Below are positions 35,003 to 43,524 of a stretch of 64,000 nt of DNA, piece after piece. The DNA is from Pseudomonadota bacterium. GTDB taxonomy: Bacteria; Pseudomonadota; Gammaproteobacteria; Pseudomonadales; UBA5518. Where the stretch lies: the NCBI GenBank assembly GCA_963204845.1, contig CAUJIL010000121.1, forward strand, positions 1 to 64,000, given 5' to 3'. The notes under the pieces were generated by a model, which did not search any database, was not told where the DNA came from, and saw nothing but the letters and a program-made list of their open reading frames with translations. The translations under genes were made by a program, and so were the position numbers. Numbering within the stretch: the first letter of the stretch is position 1; each line of letters starts with the position of its first letter.

Positions 35003-37381
35003 CTAGAAGTTGTACTTCACGGACAGGCTCCATTCCTTGCCTCTGGAATAGATGCCCTCGGCATAACCCGGCGCGCTGTTGAAGGACGACCTGCCCGTAA
35101 TCAGATACAGCTCATCGGTCAAGTTGCGCCCGGCCGCGACCAACTCCCATGCATCACTTGCACTCGTCATGGTAATCGACGCATTTAACAGATTGTAAGA
35201 ATCCGACAACAGCAGGGGATCGTTGGTCGCGTCCTGATACGTCTCATCGGAATAGATCCAGTCCAATCTCGGTTCAACCGTCCACTCACCCCAGGTGGTG
35301 GTATAGGAAATGCCCAGATTGGTGGACCATTCTGGCACCTGCGCAAACGCCGAATCCTTGGTAATGGGGGTTGTGTTGAGGATGTCGTCACTCAGTTCCT
35401 CGTACTCCGCGTCGAGATACCCCACGCCCAGTTGAATCAGCCAGGACGACTCGGGAATATACGTCGCCTCGATCTCGAACCCCTTGAGGGTCGCTTCACC
35501 GGCGTTCTTCGTAACCGGCGCAAAGCCAAACAGTGCCACAAGCTGCATGTCCTGGTAATCCGAATAAAACGCTGCCGCATTGACCCGCAGCGAGTTGTCC
35601 AGCCAGGAAGACTTCAGACCGAACTCGATCGCCTCCACTTCCTCCGGATCAAAACTCGTCACAGCCGGGGCGCCCGCCTGGTAGCGCTGGACGAACCCGC
35701 CACTCTTGAAACCCTGGGAATAGGTTGCATACACCATAACGTCATCGCTCAGATTCCACGCTCCATTGACCATCACATTGGTCTTCTGGAACTCTTCCTC
35801 TACCCATTCCTGGGGCACCAGCGAGTCGCCGGGCAGAAAAAGTAGACCAGGGAAAGGCCCCCCCGGGCAGGCCGCGGGTCCCTCGGCACCCGTGGGACAA
35901 TCGGCGTACCGGTTACGCGTACCAGGACCGCCCCCACCGAAATATGGCCCACCGTCCGGAGGAACTATCGAATACGGCAGGAACTGCTTCTGCTCGTCCG
36001 TGTAGCGAATGCCTGCCGTAATACTGAAATCAGAAGTCATATCCCACGTGGATTTAGCGAACACGTCCCAGTTATCGTTTTCCACCTCGCCGCCACTGAA
36101 TATGCTGCCCACCTGAATGGGAAGACCATCTAGCGGATTCGGGTTCTCTGCATTCTCCTCGAAGTAAAAAAGACCCAGAATCCATTTGACCTGGCTATCG
36201 TACGCCACACCCGAGAACTGAATTTCCTGACTGAACTGTTCGTGGTAAAACTCGTCCTCCGTATTGATCAGCACATGCGGCGTTGCATCACCATCCCGAG
36301 CGGAAAAACTTTCGAGATCCCGATATCCGGTGATCGATTTGACCGTGAGCTTCTCCGAAACATCCCACTCTGCGGTCAGGTGCACCCCCCAATAGTCCAG
36401 ATCGGACTCCACCTTCGATGTGCCGCCACTCTTGTGCTCACCGAGAATAGTCGTTTCATTCAAGCAGTTGGGATCACCGTTAGTCGGCGATGGAATGGGA
36501 GCGCCCGCGGGCGCTCCGGTATAAACACTACAGCTAGGGATCTGGTAGCGGTTTGCCAGTGTCGGCCACACCGCGCTGTCATTGACTCCAAGAGAAACCG
36601 CAGGCGCCCCCTGCTCATTCTCCTTCGTATAATCTGCCGTCAGTAAAACCGTCAGTTGGTCCGACGCCTGCCACAGCAGGGCAACTCGCCCGGCAAGGGA
36701 GTCGTCGTCACCCAACTCCACGCCGTCGTAAACCCGCTCTACATAACCGTCGCGCTTCGAACTCGCGAGGCTGATTTTGCTAAACAAATTCTCGCTGAGC
36801 GGCACATTGAAATTGAGCACCGCATTGCGCATGTCGTCGCTGCCCAGCTTGACTTCGGCATTACCGGAAAACTCGTCCGTCGGCTTCTTGGAATTCAGCA
36901 ATACCGCCCCGCCGATGGTGTTACGCCCGAACAGGGTTCCCTGCGGTCCCCTGAGGACTTCCACGCTTTCCATCTCCAGAAAACTCGTGGAAGCGCCGAT
37001 CGACCGGGCGTAGTAGACGCCATCCACGTAAAGACCAACACCTGGATCGGTTACCGCCGTAAAATCAGTTTGTCCGATTCCACGGATAAAAATCTGTGAC
37101 GACGCACTGCTCCCAGACGCCGGCGCATACGCATCAAAGGTCAGGTTGGGCGTAATGTCCCCCAACTGGTCAGTCGAGGAGATTTGCCGCGCCTTGAGGT
37201 CATTCGAGGTAAACGCCGATACGGCCAGTGGCGCATCCTGGAGACTTTCCTCCCGCTTTCGCGCTGTAACCACGATCTCTTCCAACGCAAACCCAGACGC
37301 CGGCGGCTGCGCCAGTGCATGGCAGGATGATGAAACGGCAAGGCAAAGAGCAAGAAGTCTGGAGGGACTCGACGTATTCAC
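35003..37381 (-). CDS. TonB-dependent outer-membrane receptor
   Basis: A 22-stranded outer-membrane transporter of about 792 residues. It has a signal peptide (LLALCLAVSSSCHALAQ), a TonB box-like EEIVVTARKREESLQDAP, a plug domain with FIRGIGQTDFTAVTDPGVGLYVDG and VEVLRGPQGTLFGRNTIGGAV, and a barrel ending in WSLSVKYNF with the terminal aromatic. The frame opens at a GTG at 37387, but GAGG overlaps it and sits about six bases before the GTG at 37381, chosen here. It belongs to the broad group found with steroid, lignin-monomer and aromatic catabolism in marine gammaproteobacteria, so it may import the aromatic substrate. Confidence 0.93.
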   Translation of the reverse strand: MNTSSPSRLLALCLAVSSSCHALAQPPASGFALEEIVVTARKREESLQDAPLAVSAFTSNDLKARQISSTDQLGDITPNLTFDAYAPASGSSASSQIFIRGIGQTDFTAVTDPGVGLYVDGVYYARSIGASTSFLEMESVEVLRGPQGTLFGRNTIGGAVLLNSKKPTDEFSGNAEVKLGSDDMRNAVLNFNVPLSENLFSKISLASSKRDGYVERVYDGVELGDDDSLAGRVALLWQASDQLTVLLTADYTKENEQGAPAVSLGVNDSAVWPTLANRYQIPSCSVYTGAPAGAPIPSPTNGDPNCLNETTILGEHKSGGTSKVESDLDYWGVHLTAEWDVSEKLTVKSITGYRDLESFSARDGDATPHVLINTEDEFYHEQFSQEIQFSGVAYDSQVKWILGLFYFEENAENPNPLDGLPIQVGSIFSGGEVENDNWDVFAKSTWDMTSDFSITAGIRYTDEQKQFLPYSIVPPDGGPYFGGGGPGTRNRYADCPTGAEGPAACPGGPFPGLLFLPGDSLVPQEWVEEEFQKTNVMVNGAWNLSDDVMVYATYSQGFKSGGFVQRYQAGAPAVTSFDPEEVEAIEFGLKSSWLDNSLRVNAAAFYSDYQDMQLVALFGFAPVTKNAGEATLKGFEIEATYIPESSWLIQLGVGYLDAEYEELSDDILNTTPITKDSAFAQVPEWSTNLGISYTTTWGEWTVEPRLDWIYSDETYQDATNDPLLLSDSYNLLNASITMTSASDAWELVAAGRNLTDELYLITGRSSFNSAPGYAEGIYSRGKEWSLSVKYNF

Positions 37382-37471
37382 AGGCACCTCACTTTACTAG
37401 AAATATTGGCTTTTCCGTCGCACCGGCAGTCGAAATGCCAGTTCACCACGGACATATATAATTCGATATTT

Positions 37472-37690
37472 TCAAGACACTCGGGATGGAGCCTTCTTCA
37501 AGTACATGAACAGTCCCATGAAGCCGCTCATGAAACCGCTCAGCAAACCGCTGATGCCATTATTGACGGCATTTTCCATGAGCGATTCCGGAAACGGGAC
37601 CAGGAAATAGTTCACGGAAAAGGACAACACCAGGGCTATCGCCGCTCCGACACCCCCGGCTTTTAGTGCATCACGCTGATTGGCCGCCAT
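37472..37690 (-). CDS. small membrane protein with glycine-zipper, unknown function
   Basis: A 72-residue product starting at the ATG at 37690, with GGAG eight bases upstream (a longer frame has no support). Two hydrophobic segments are visible: AAIALVLSFSVNYFLVPF and GISGLLSGFMSGFMGLFMYL. The second has glycines every three or four residues, a glycine-zipper pattern used for helix packing. It lies between the TonB receptor and CoA ligase genes on the same strand, so it is probably in the operon. I do not recognise the family; a helper for uptake is only a guess. Confidence 0.65.
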   Translation of the reverse strand: MAANQRDALKAGGVGAAIALVLSFSVNYFLVPFPESLMENAVNNGISGLLSGFMSGFMGLFMYLKKAPSRVS

Positions 37691-37731
37691 CTCATTTGCT
37701 CCTCTGGAAAAAGAGAAGATTATCTGAAGGA

Positions 37732-39297
37732 TTACTTGGCGATACTTTCCCGGAGCAACTTGCGATTTGCCTTGCCGGTATTTCCCCGGGGCAACGATTC
37801 CAGGAAACGGTACTGCCTTGGTTTCTTGTAACTCGACAACTCGGAACGTTCGACATGATTCCTCAATTCCTGCTCGGAAATTTCTTCTGTTGCGACGATG
37901 AATGCAGTAATTCGCTCGCCCCACTCCTCGTCGGGCACACCGATCACCAGACACTCGCTGACGGCAGGATGCTGTAACAGAACTTCCTCCACCTGCGTCG
38001 GCAAAACATTGATCCCGCCAGAAATGATCATGTCGTCTACGCGACCACGCAGATACACGTAACCTTCTTCATCCAACATCCCGACATCACCTGAACGCCA
38101 CCAGCCATTCTCGAACACCTTGGCTGTCAGTTCGGCCCGCCGCCAGAAGCTACTGGCGACCGATGGTCCCCTGATGATGATTTCACCATCGGTCCCGGGA
38201 GGAAGTTGCTGATCTACACGTCCACCAGGCTCGATCACCCTGAGTTCTACGCCCTCACCTGGACGACCCACGCTTTCCAGTCGATTCAAATCACGGTAAT
38301 CCTCAGGCAACATCACCGTGCAACCAGCCCACGAGCCGGTCTCGGTGGTTCCATAGGTATTTATTATCGAAGGAGATATTTTTTCACGAAGTCGCATCAG
38401 GGTAGACCGATCCATCACCTCACCTGCGTAGCCAATTCGCCGCAATGAGGATAGATCGGTCGAGTCGTTTACCTCACGCAATACCGCCCGCCACATGGTA
38501 GGCACCAGGAAGCAGACGGACACTTGTTCCGCGGCGATGGTCGCCAGGGCTTTCGCAGGTGACCACTCGGGCAAATAAACTATCTTCGACCCGCCATACA
38601 GAAACGGCAGCGTGCAGTTGTACCAGCCAATGAACGCCGTGGTAAAAACGTTCAGGCCGCACGCATTCTCGTCGGCTACCATATACCTGACACCGTATCG
38701 ACCGCTGGCCACCAGGGTACGGTGCGTGTGCATTACCCCCTTGGGGACACCGGTTGTACCGGAGGAGAGCGCGATGACTGCCGTATCGTCCATCGCCGCA
38801 GGCTCAATCTCAAGATCCGGTTGGTAGGCCTCGAGATCACGCGGAATCGTCACATCATTCTCTGCACGCATTTCCACAGCGGGAGTAATGCCGGAGATCG
38901 ATCGGACGTAAGCGCGAATCCCAGTCTCAGCCTGTTTTATCGAGTCGAGCCGGTTCGAAAAGGCACCATCGTAAACGAGCAAGGACGGCGCGAGTTCCTC
39001 GAGAACCTTCCGCAACAGCGCATCTGATTCCCTGACATGCAGCGCTACCGGGATGGCGCCGAGTTCGATGGCGCCGAAGAGCGCTATCACATGAGAGGTG
39101 GAAGGTGGCATGAGCAGCGCCACCCTATCCCCTTTGCGAACCCCATGTGCATGCAGCAACTTCGCCATCCGCACAACACACTCGCGGAGTTCGCCATAGC
39201 TGTAACGAGCCACGTCATCGACCACTGCGTCCTTGTCGGGCCATTTTTCGGCCGCGCGTCGAATTAGATCCCGCAACGTCAAATAATCGCGCAACAT
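37732..39297 (-). CDS. AMP-dependent acyl-/aryl-CoA synthetase
   Basis: A 521-residue class I adenylate-forming enzyme, the likely entry step of the island pathway, activating an aromatic acid to its CoA thioester. Motifs: the phosphate loop ALSSGTTGVPKGVMHTH, the INTYGTTETGSW adenine segment, the RSGDVGMLDEEGYVYLRGR hinge with the following DDMIISGGINVLPTQVEE, and the C-terminal catalytic Lys in LPRGNTGKANRKLL. It lies 63 bases downstream of the hydroxycinnamoyl-CoA lyase homologue. By analogy with feruloyl-CoA synthetase pairs, a cinnamate-type acid is the probable substrate; this is inference. Confidence 0.9.
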   Translation of the reverse strand: MLRDYLTLRDLIRRAAEKWPDKDAVVDDVARYSYGELRECVVRMAKLLHAHGVRKGDRVALLMPPSTSHVIALFGAIELGAIPVALHVRESDALLRKVLEELAPSLLVYDGAFSNRLDSIKQAETGIRAYVRSISGITPAVEMRAENDVTIPRDLEAYQPDLEIEPAAMDDTAVIALSSGTTGVPKGVMHTHRTLVASGRYGVRYMVADENACGLNVFTTAFIGWYNCTLPFLYGGSKIVYLPEWSPAKALATIAAEQVSVCFLVPTMWRAVLREVNDSTDLSSLRRIGYAGEVMDRSTLMRLREKISPSIINTYGTTETGSWAGCTVMLPEDYRDLNRLESVGRPGEGVELRVIEPGGRVDQQLPPGTDGEIIIRGPSVASSFWRRAELTAKVFENGWWRSGDVGMLDEEGYVYLRGRVDDMIISGGINVLPTQVEEVLLQHPAVSECLVIGVPDEEWGERITAFIVATEEISEQELRNHVERSELSSYKKPRQYRFLESLPRGNTGKANRKLLRESIAK

Positions 39298-39360
39298 GAA
39301 CCGGCACTCTTATGCTTGCTATCCATTCCCGAGAGAGACCGACCCGGATCTCCCGTTGGC

Positions 39361-40185
39361 CTAGATATCCTCGCGTGCGACCTGATAACTCTGAAGGCCC
39401 GGCTTGTATTCACGCTTCTTGAATGATTGAAGCGCGGTCTTGATCCAGTCGTCATTGGTCAGGCGCGACAACTCGTAAAGTTTCGCGATTTCGTAATCGA
39501 TGGCGTCGGGAAAGTTCATATCGCGAGTGCGCTCGTACACCTGCTTCGTGAAGTCGAGCACGATGCGCCCCTTGCGCAGCAAGTTATCGACCACCTTCTG
39601 CGTCGCTTCATCCAAATCTGCCAGGGGTACCGACTTCGATGCCCAACCCAACGTCACCGCCTCCTTGCCATCGAAGGTGTCCGCGGTCAGCGAGTAATAC
39701 AGTGCCTGCTTGCGGGACGGCATATTGGCCTGAGTGGCCCACGTAGTGCCTCCGCCGGGAAAGATGCCGAAATTGACTTCGGACAACCCCCAGGTCGACT
39801 CCTCCGCCACGATTGCTATGTCACACAGGCCTGCCACCAGCATGCCACCCCCGAAACACCAGCCATTAACCTTGGCAATGGTTACCGCAGGGAAGGCCTT
39901 GAGACGACGCATCCACTCGAACGAGTACCCGACCCCTTCCTTGAAACGGGCAGGCTCGTCCCAATTGTCAAAGAAGCATTTTTCCAGATCCATGCCCCCG
40001 ATAAACGAGTCTCCAGCTCCGGTCAGCACCACCACCTTGACGTTCGCGGCCTCCACCTCCACGAGAGCCTGGCACATCTCGGCGTGCAGGGCAGGACTCA
40101 TGCAGTTCTTCTTCTCTGGACGATTCAACGTAATCGTGGCGCTACCACCATGGATTTCGACGATGATGTTTTGGTAATTGCTCAT
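39361..40185 (-). CDS. hydroxycinnamoyl-CoA hydratase/lyase-like crotonase
   Basis: A 274-residue crotonase with strong likeness to p-hydroxycinnamoyl-CoA hydratase/lyase (HCHL, Ech), which splits feruloyl-CoA to vanillin and acetyl-CoA. Shared blocks are LNRPEKKNCMSPAL, GMDL, VNGWCFGGG, WGLSEVNFG and the C-terminal KPGLQSY. The catalytic Glu143 of Pseudomonas fluorescens HCHL corresponds to Glu136. Residues that contact the phenolic hydroxyl differ: Tyr75 is Cys70, Tyr239 aligns with Ile233, and Ser123 with Leu116. So a non-4-hydroxylated cinnamoyl-CoA or another acyl-CoA may be the substrate. The ATG at 40185 has GAGGG upstream. It heads the leftward catabolic unit. Confidence 0.85.
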   Translation of the reverse strand: MSNYQNIIVEIHGGSATITLNRPEKKNCMSPALHAEMCQALVEVEAANVKVVVLTGAGDSFIGGMDLEKCFFDNWDEPARFKEGVGYSFEWMRRLKAFPAVTIAKVNGWCFGGGMLVAGLCDIAIVAEESTWGLSEVNFGIFPGGGTTWATQANMPSRKQALYYSLTADTFDGKEAVTLGWASKSVPLADLDEATQKVVDNLLRKGRIVLDFTKQVYERTRDMNFPDAIDYEIAKLYELSRLTNDDWIKTALQSFKKREYKPGLQSYQVAREDI

Positions 40186-40311
40186 ATGGATTCCCTCACG
40201 CCAGCCGTGTTCCTTGAAGTGAAACGACAGGGGCAAAGTAGTTCCGCGCTCATCGGAAAGGCAATAAACATCGCGAAAACTATGTACACATTACGAACCG
40301 CCATGCGCAAA

Positions 40312-40336
40312 TTCCCGTATACCACTCACACGGGAA
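40312..40336. repeat. inverted repeat in spacer between lyase and DUF3237 genes
   Basis: Arms TTCCCGT (40312-40318) and ACGGGAA (40330-40336) are separated by 11 bases. The repeat lies about 130 bases upstream of the lyase gene, at a place where an operator of the leftward unit could lie. It has only three T after it on the minus strand, so a terminator for the DUF3237 gene is weak. The rest of the 294-base spacer shows no gene. Confidence 0.4.
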
Positions 40337-40479
40337 CACACGGCCCGAGTTGATTTGCCAACCGCAGAGGACCCAAGGGGCAAGGCCGAATGTCGAATTG
40401 GAGCGTGACCGCTAGCGCCAGGAAGCCATTTCACGCGTTGGCAGGGATGATCGCGGCGAATGCGATGTGCGTGCCGCGG

Positions 40480-40929
40480 TTACAGAATCTCGTAGGCATC
40501 AATGAATACTTCAGATTTTCTTCGGCCGCCCTTGGCTATTGCCAGGATCCGATTCAACCACTCATAGCGACCCGCGGGCGCCTCGAAAAAAAGCACCTCG
40601 CGAAAATAGTACTCCGAGGCGTCGACATCCTCTCCCGCCATGATCCGCTCGAGCACGCGTGTCGTCGCGTGCCGCATACCGTGGCCCTTCAACTGGATCG
40701 TTACGTCGTCATCCGTCCTCAGCGTAACGCGAACATCAAGTTCGGCCACACCGTCCTGACGAATTAACTGAAAGTCCGATCCGCCCGCCTGCAACACTCC
40801 CGAAAGCCGCGCTCCATTGAAGCTGCCACCCGTAACCGGGATAAACCACCTTTTTCCAAGCGGACCATCGATCACTTGCGGCGCATCGACATTCGCCTTC
40901 AATACAAACAGTGCTTTCACCTCGATCAT
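40480..40929 (-). CDS. DUF3237 domain-containing protein
   Basis: A 149-residue protein with the DUF3237 pattern: LGKRWFIPVTGGSFNGARLSGVL, then DGVAELDVRVTLRTDDDVTIQLKG (in two parts) and SEYYFREVLFFEAPAGRYEWLNRI. The fold is predicted to be a small beta-barrel; no enzyme activity is established for the family as far as I know. GGAGAT lies seven bases before the ATG. DUF3237 genes often occur in aromatic and steroid catabolic clusters of proteobacteria. Here it lies between the leftward catabolic unit and the divergent acyl-CoA dehydrogenase. Confidence 0.8.
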   Translation of the reverse strand: MIEVKALFVLKANVDAPQVIDGPLGKRWFIPVTGGSFNGARLSGVLQAGGSDFQLIRQDGVAELDVRVTLRTDDDVTIQLKGHGMRHATTRVLERIMAGEDVDASEYYFREVLFFEAPAGRYEWLNRILAIAKGGRRKSEVFIDAYEIL

Positions 40930-41296
40930 TTTTTATCTCCTGTTTATTGCTGCGGTGCTCGGCAGCATAGATTTCATGCCCCGCCAGGTGGCAACACCTG
41001 TAGAACAAGCTGAAGAGGAATAGATTATCCCGTGATTACAACCTTCCCGGACGATGAAGCACAAAACGATGCAACCTCTTAGCCCGGCGGCAGATCCAGG
41101 ATTGTACCTACGGCTTGCGAAGAGCGCGTGATCGGCTTATCCGAAATCCGCACGATGCCATAACGGTGACGTTTCGCATTCTGTACAAAGAATTTCGCAG
41201 ACAGCATTACGATAATTTACCAACACGATAAGCTCTGCCCACCCCGCCGACGTCGCAACATACCTTGCCGACGTCGCCGCAGCCATGGAGAACTCT
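40930..41296. other. divergent spacer between DUF3237 and acyl-CoA dehydrogenase genes
   Basis: This 367-base stretch contains no convincing gene; short frames in it lack family match and ribosome sites. It is A/T-richer than the core genome, as expected for a two-way promoter region, and holds the paired CGACGTCG boxes at its right end. I could not place -10/-35 boxes with confidence. Confidence 0.5.
41246..41277. promoter_or_regulatory. two GCCGACGTCGC boxes 21 bases apart, candidate operator
   Basis: The 11-mer GCCGACGTCGC occurs at 41246-41256 and again at 41267-41277, each with the perfect palindrome CGACGTCG. Start-to-start distance is 21 bases, two helical turns, so two dimers would bind the same DNA face. 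The second box ends about 20 bases before the acyl-CoA dehydrogenase start, where a repressor could block transcription or early elongation. Confidence 0.55.
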
Positions 41297-43045
41297 ATGA
41301 ACCAGGCCTACACCCCACCGTTGGACGAAATTCTTTTCCTTCTGGACAACGTCATCCATTGGAGCAATTTGTTAGATCTGCCTCCGTACACCGAACTGGA
41401 CCGGGAGACGTTCACCGCCATTCTGAGTGAAGCAGCCAAATTCGCAACGCGAGAACTAAGTCCCATTAACGAAATTGGTGACGACGAGGGCTGCCAACTT
41501 CTTGATGGCCGGGTACGCCCTCCCAGCGCCTTCCTGCGGGCATTCAGGAAATACGTGACCGAAGGCTGGTGCAGCATGGAAATCCCGGAGGAATTTGGCG
41601 GCCAGCGCCTCCCTCTTCTGCTGGGCGCGGTCATATCGGAAATGAACAATGGCGCCTGCATAGCCTTCAGCATGCTGCCCTGCATGCTGCGGTCCGCCGC
41701 CCACCTGTTGATAGCCCATGCCGACCCGGACCTTCGCGACTGCGTCGTCCCGCATCTTGCCAGCGGAAACTATAGCGCCACGATCGTGATCACCGAGCCC
41801 CAGGCGGGATCGGACGTTAGTCGCATAAACTGCCGGGCCGTCGAACAAACCGACGGCAGTTTCAGCATTACCGGCTCGAAGATATTTATTTCCTACGGTG
41901 ATCACAACTGGACAGATCAGATTCTGCACATGGTACTCGCACGCACCGAAAATGCTGGAGGCGACTCATCGGGACTCAGCCTGTTCATGGTGCCCAAGTT
42001 GAACCTGAGCAGTGGTGCTCCAAACGGGGTCACCGTTCTCGGCATCGAGAAAAAAATGGGGCTCCGGGGTTCTCCCACCTGCACCCTGGAATTCAAGGGC
42101 GCGATTGGCTACCTGATTGGGGAGCAAAACAAGGGCTTGAATTGTCTCTTCACCATGATGAACACCATGAGGCTTGAAGTCGCCTCGCAAAGCACCGGGA
42201 TAGCGAGCGCCTGTCTTCAAAAGGCTTGCACATACGCTGGCTTCCGCATTCAGGGCGGAGCAGGCGAGGAGCCAATCCAGCAGCATGCCGACATACGCAG
42301 AAACCTGGCTGGAATGCATGCCCAAACCGTGTCCATTCGTGCCCTCACCTACGAAACCGCCATCAACCTGGACAAGGCGAAACACGGCACGGATGAACTC
42401 GGGAGACGGCAGGATCTCGCATTGGCCGAGTTTCTCCTGCCCGTATGCAAGGCCTGGGGTTCAGACACGGCATTCTGGGTAGCCAACCAGGCACTGCAGG
42501 TGTTTGGCGGACATGGCTACATAAGGGAGCAGGGAATCGAGCAATATGTCAGGGATTCTCGAGCGTTGTCCATCTATGAGGGAACCAACGGCATCCAGGC
42601 TCAGGATCTGGTAATACGTAAATTATTCAAACAAGACGCCGCTGGCTATCACCAACTGGTCTCGCGCATGAAGCAGACGATTGCCGACGCAACCAAGACC
42701 GGCACAGCGAGTGAGCTGATTTCCCATGTCGAATCGACGCTGGAAGGATACCGTCGCTGTACCGCCTCGCTTCTGGAAAACACCCGGCGGTCGATACGCT
42801 TTGCCCAGGCTGTCGCTACACCGTATCTCGAACTTACCGGATTGGTCGCCGGGGCGTGGATGTGGCTGCGCATCGCAACCACCCCTGGCACGAATGCCGC
42901 AATACGGAATGAGTACGCCAATCTGTCGATATTCTATATGCGTTACTTGTTGCCAAAAACCCAACTGCTGGAGGCCCAGGTTTACGCTGGAGCAGAACTG
43001 ATCGACAACTGCTTCGGAGGTGCGGCACCAGACAAATCCAGTTGA
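41297..43045 (+). CDS. acyl-CoA dehydrogenase, DmdC-like subfamily
   Basis: An FAD-dependent acyl-CoA dehydrogenase of 582 residues, longer than the ~380 of common members because of a C-terminal extension. Motifs: ITEPQAGSDVSRI (FAD/substrate site), KMGLRGSPTCTLEF, FGGHGYIREQGIEQYVRDSR, and the catalytic Glu in SIYEGTNGIQAQDLV. This is the DmdC (3-methylmercaptopropionyl-CoA dehydrogenase) type. GGAG six bases before the ATG at 41297 favours it over the ATG at 41285. In the Acinetobacter hca cluster an acyl-CoA dehydrogenase (HcaD) handles phenylpropanoyl-CoA side chains; a like role is plausible. The thioesterase follows after 13 bases. Confidence 0.9.
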   Translation: MNQAYTPPLDEILFLLDNVIHWSNLLDLPPYTELDRETFTAILSEAAKFATRELSPINEIGDDEGCQLLDGRVRPPSAFLRAFRKYVTEGWCSMEIPEEFGGQRLPLLLGAVISEMNNGACIAFSMLPCMLRSAAHLLIAHADPDLRDCVVPHLASGNYSATIVITEPQAGSDVSRINCRAVEQTDGSFSITGSKIFISYGDHNWTDQILHMVLARTENAGGDSSGLSLFMVPKLNLSSGAPNGVTVLGIEKKMGLRGSPTCTLEFKGAIGYLIGEQNKGLNCLFTMMNTMRLEVASQSTGIASACLQKACTYAGFRIQGGAGEEPIQQHADIRRNLAGMHAQTVSIRALTYETAINLDKAKHGTDELGRRQDLALAEFLLPVCKAWGSDTAFWVANQALQVFGGHGYIREQGIEQYVRDSRALSIYEGTNGIQAQDLVIRKLFKQDAAGYHQLVSRMKQTIADATKTGTASELISHVESTLEGYRRCTASLLENTRRSIRFAQAVATPYLELTGLVAGAWMWLRIATTPGTNAAIRNEYANLSIFYMRYLLPKTQLLEAQVYAGAELIDNCFGGAAPDKSS

Positions 43046-43058
43046 CACCAGAACACTC

Positions 43059-43511
43059 ATGAATATGCCGTTCACGGTTGTGATCCGAGTTCGCTATGGC
43101 GAATGTGATCAGCAGGGCGTGGTATTCAATGCCCGCTACGGCGATTACATCAACACCGCCGCGCTCGAGTTCCTACGTGTGACCCTTGGAGGTCACAATA
43201 TTCTCGAAGCATTCGACCTCGACAGCCAAACGGTCAGAATGACGACCGAATGGCGGTCCTCCGTGAAATACGATGACATCGTCGACATCACCGTAGAGAC
43301 CGTTCGTGTGGGAAACTCGTCCTACACTTTGGAAATGCGGTTCCGAGAACACTTTTCCCAACGGGCGGTGGCGTCGTCGGAAATCGTCTGTGTGATGGTG
43401 GACAGAACATCCCTGCAGAAAAGGCAGGTACCGGAGGAAATCAGGAAAGGCCTGCTGCGGAATGCAAGTGGAGCGATCATCGACTACTCCGGCTTGGGAT
43501 CTATGCACTGA
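43059..43511 (+). CDS. acyl-CoA thioesterase (4HBT hot-dog family)
   Basis: A 150-residue hot-dog fold thioesterase. The N-terminal VRYGECDQQGVVFNARYGDYIN has the Asp and the GVVFNARY pattern of 4-hydroxybenzoyl-CoA thioesterase-type enzymes, and VKYDDIVDITVETVRVGNSSYTLE-type strands follow. The start could be 43059 or the ATG six bases on; neither has a strong ribosome site, so coupling to the upstream dehydrogenase is likely. It may release a free aromatic acid from CoA or salvage CoA from dead-end thioesters, as HcaG-like thioesterases do. Confidence 0.85.
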   Translation: MNMPFTVVIRVRYGECDQQGVVFNARYGDYINTAALEFLRVTLGGHNILEAFDLDSQTVRMTTEWRSSVKYDDIVDITVETVRVGNSSYTLEMRFREHFSQRAVASSEIVCVMVDRTSLQKRQVPEEIRKGLLRNASGAIIDYSGLGSMH

Positions 43512-43524
43512 ATTGGCGCAACGC

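Noticed and set aside
37691..37954. N-terminal extension of the small glycine-zipper protein
   Set aside because: The extra 88 codons overlap the CoA ligase gene in a different frame, and the internal ATG at 37690 has its own good ribosome site.
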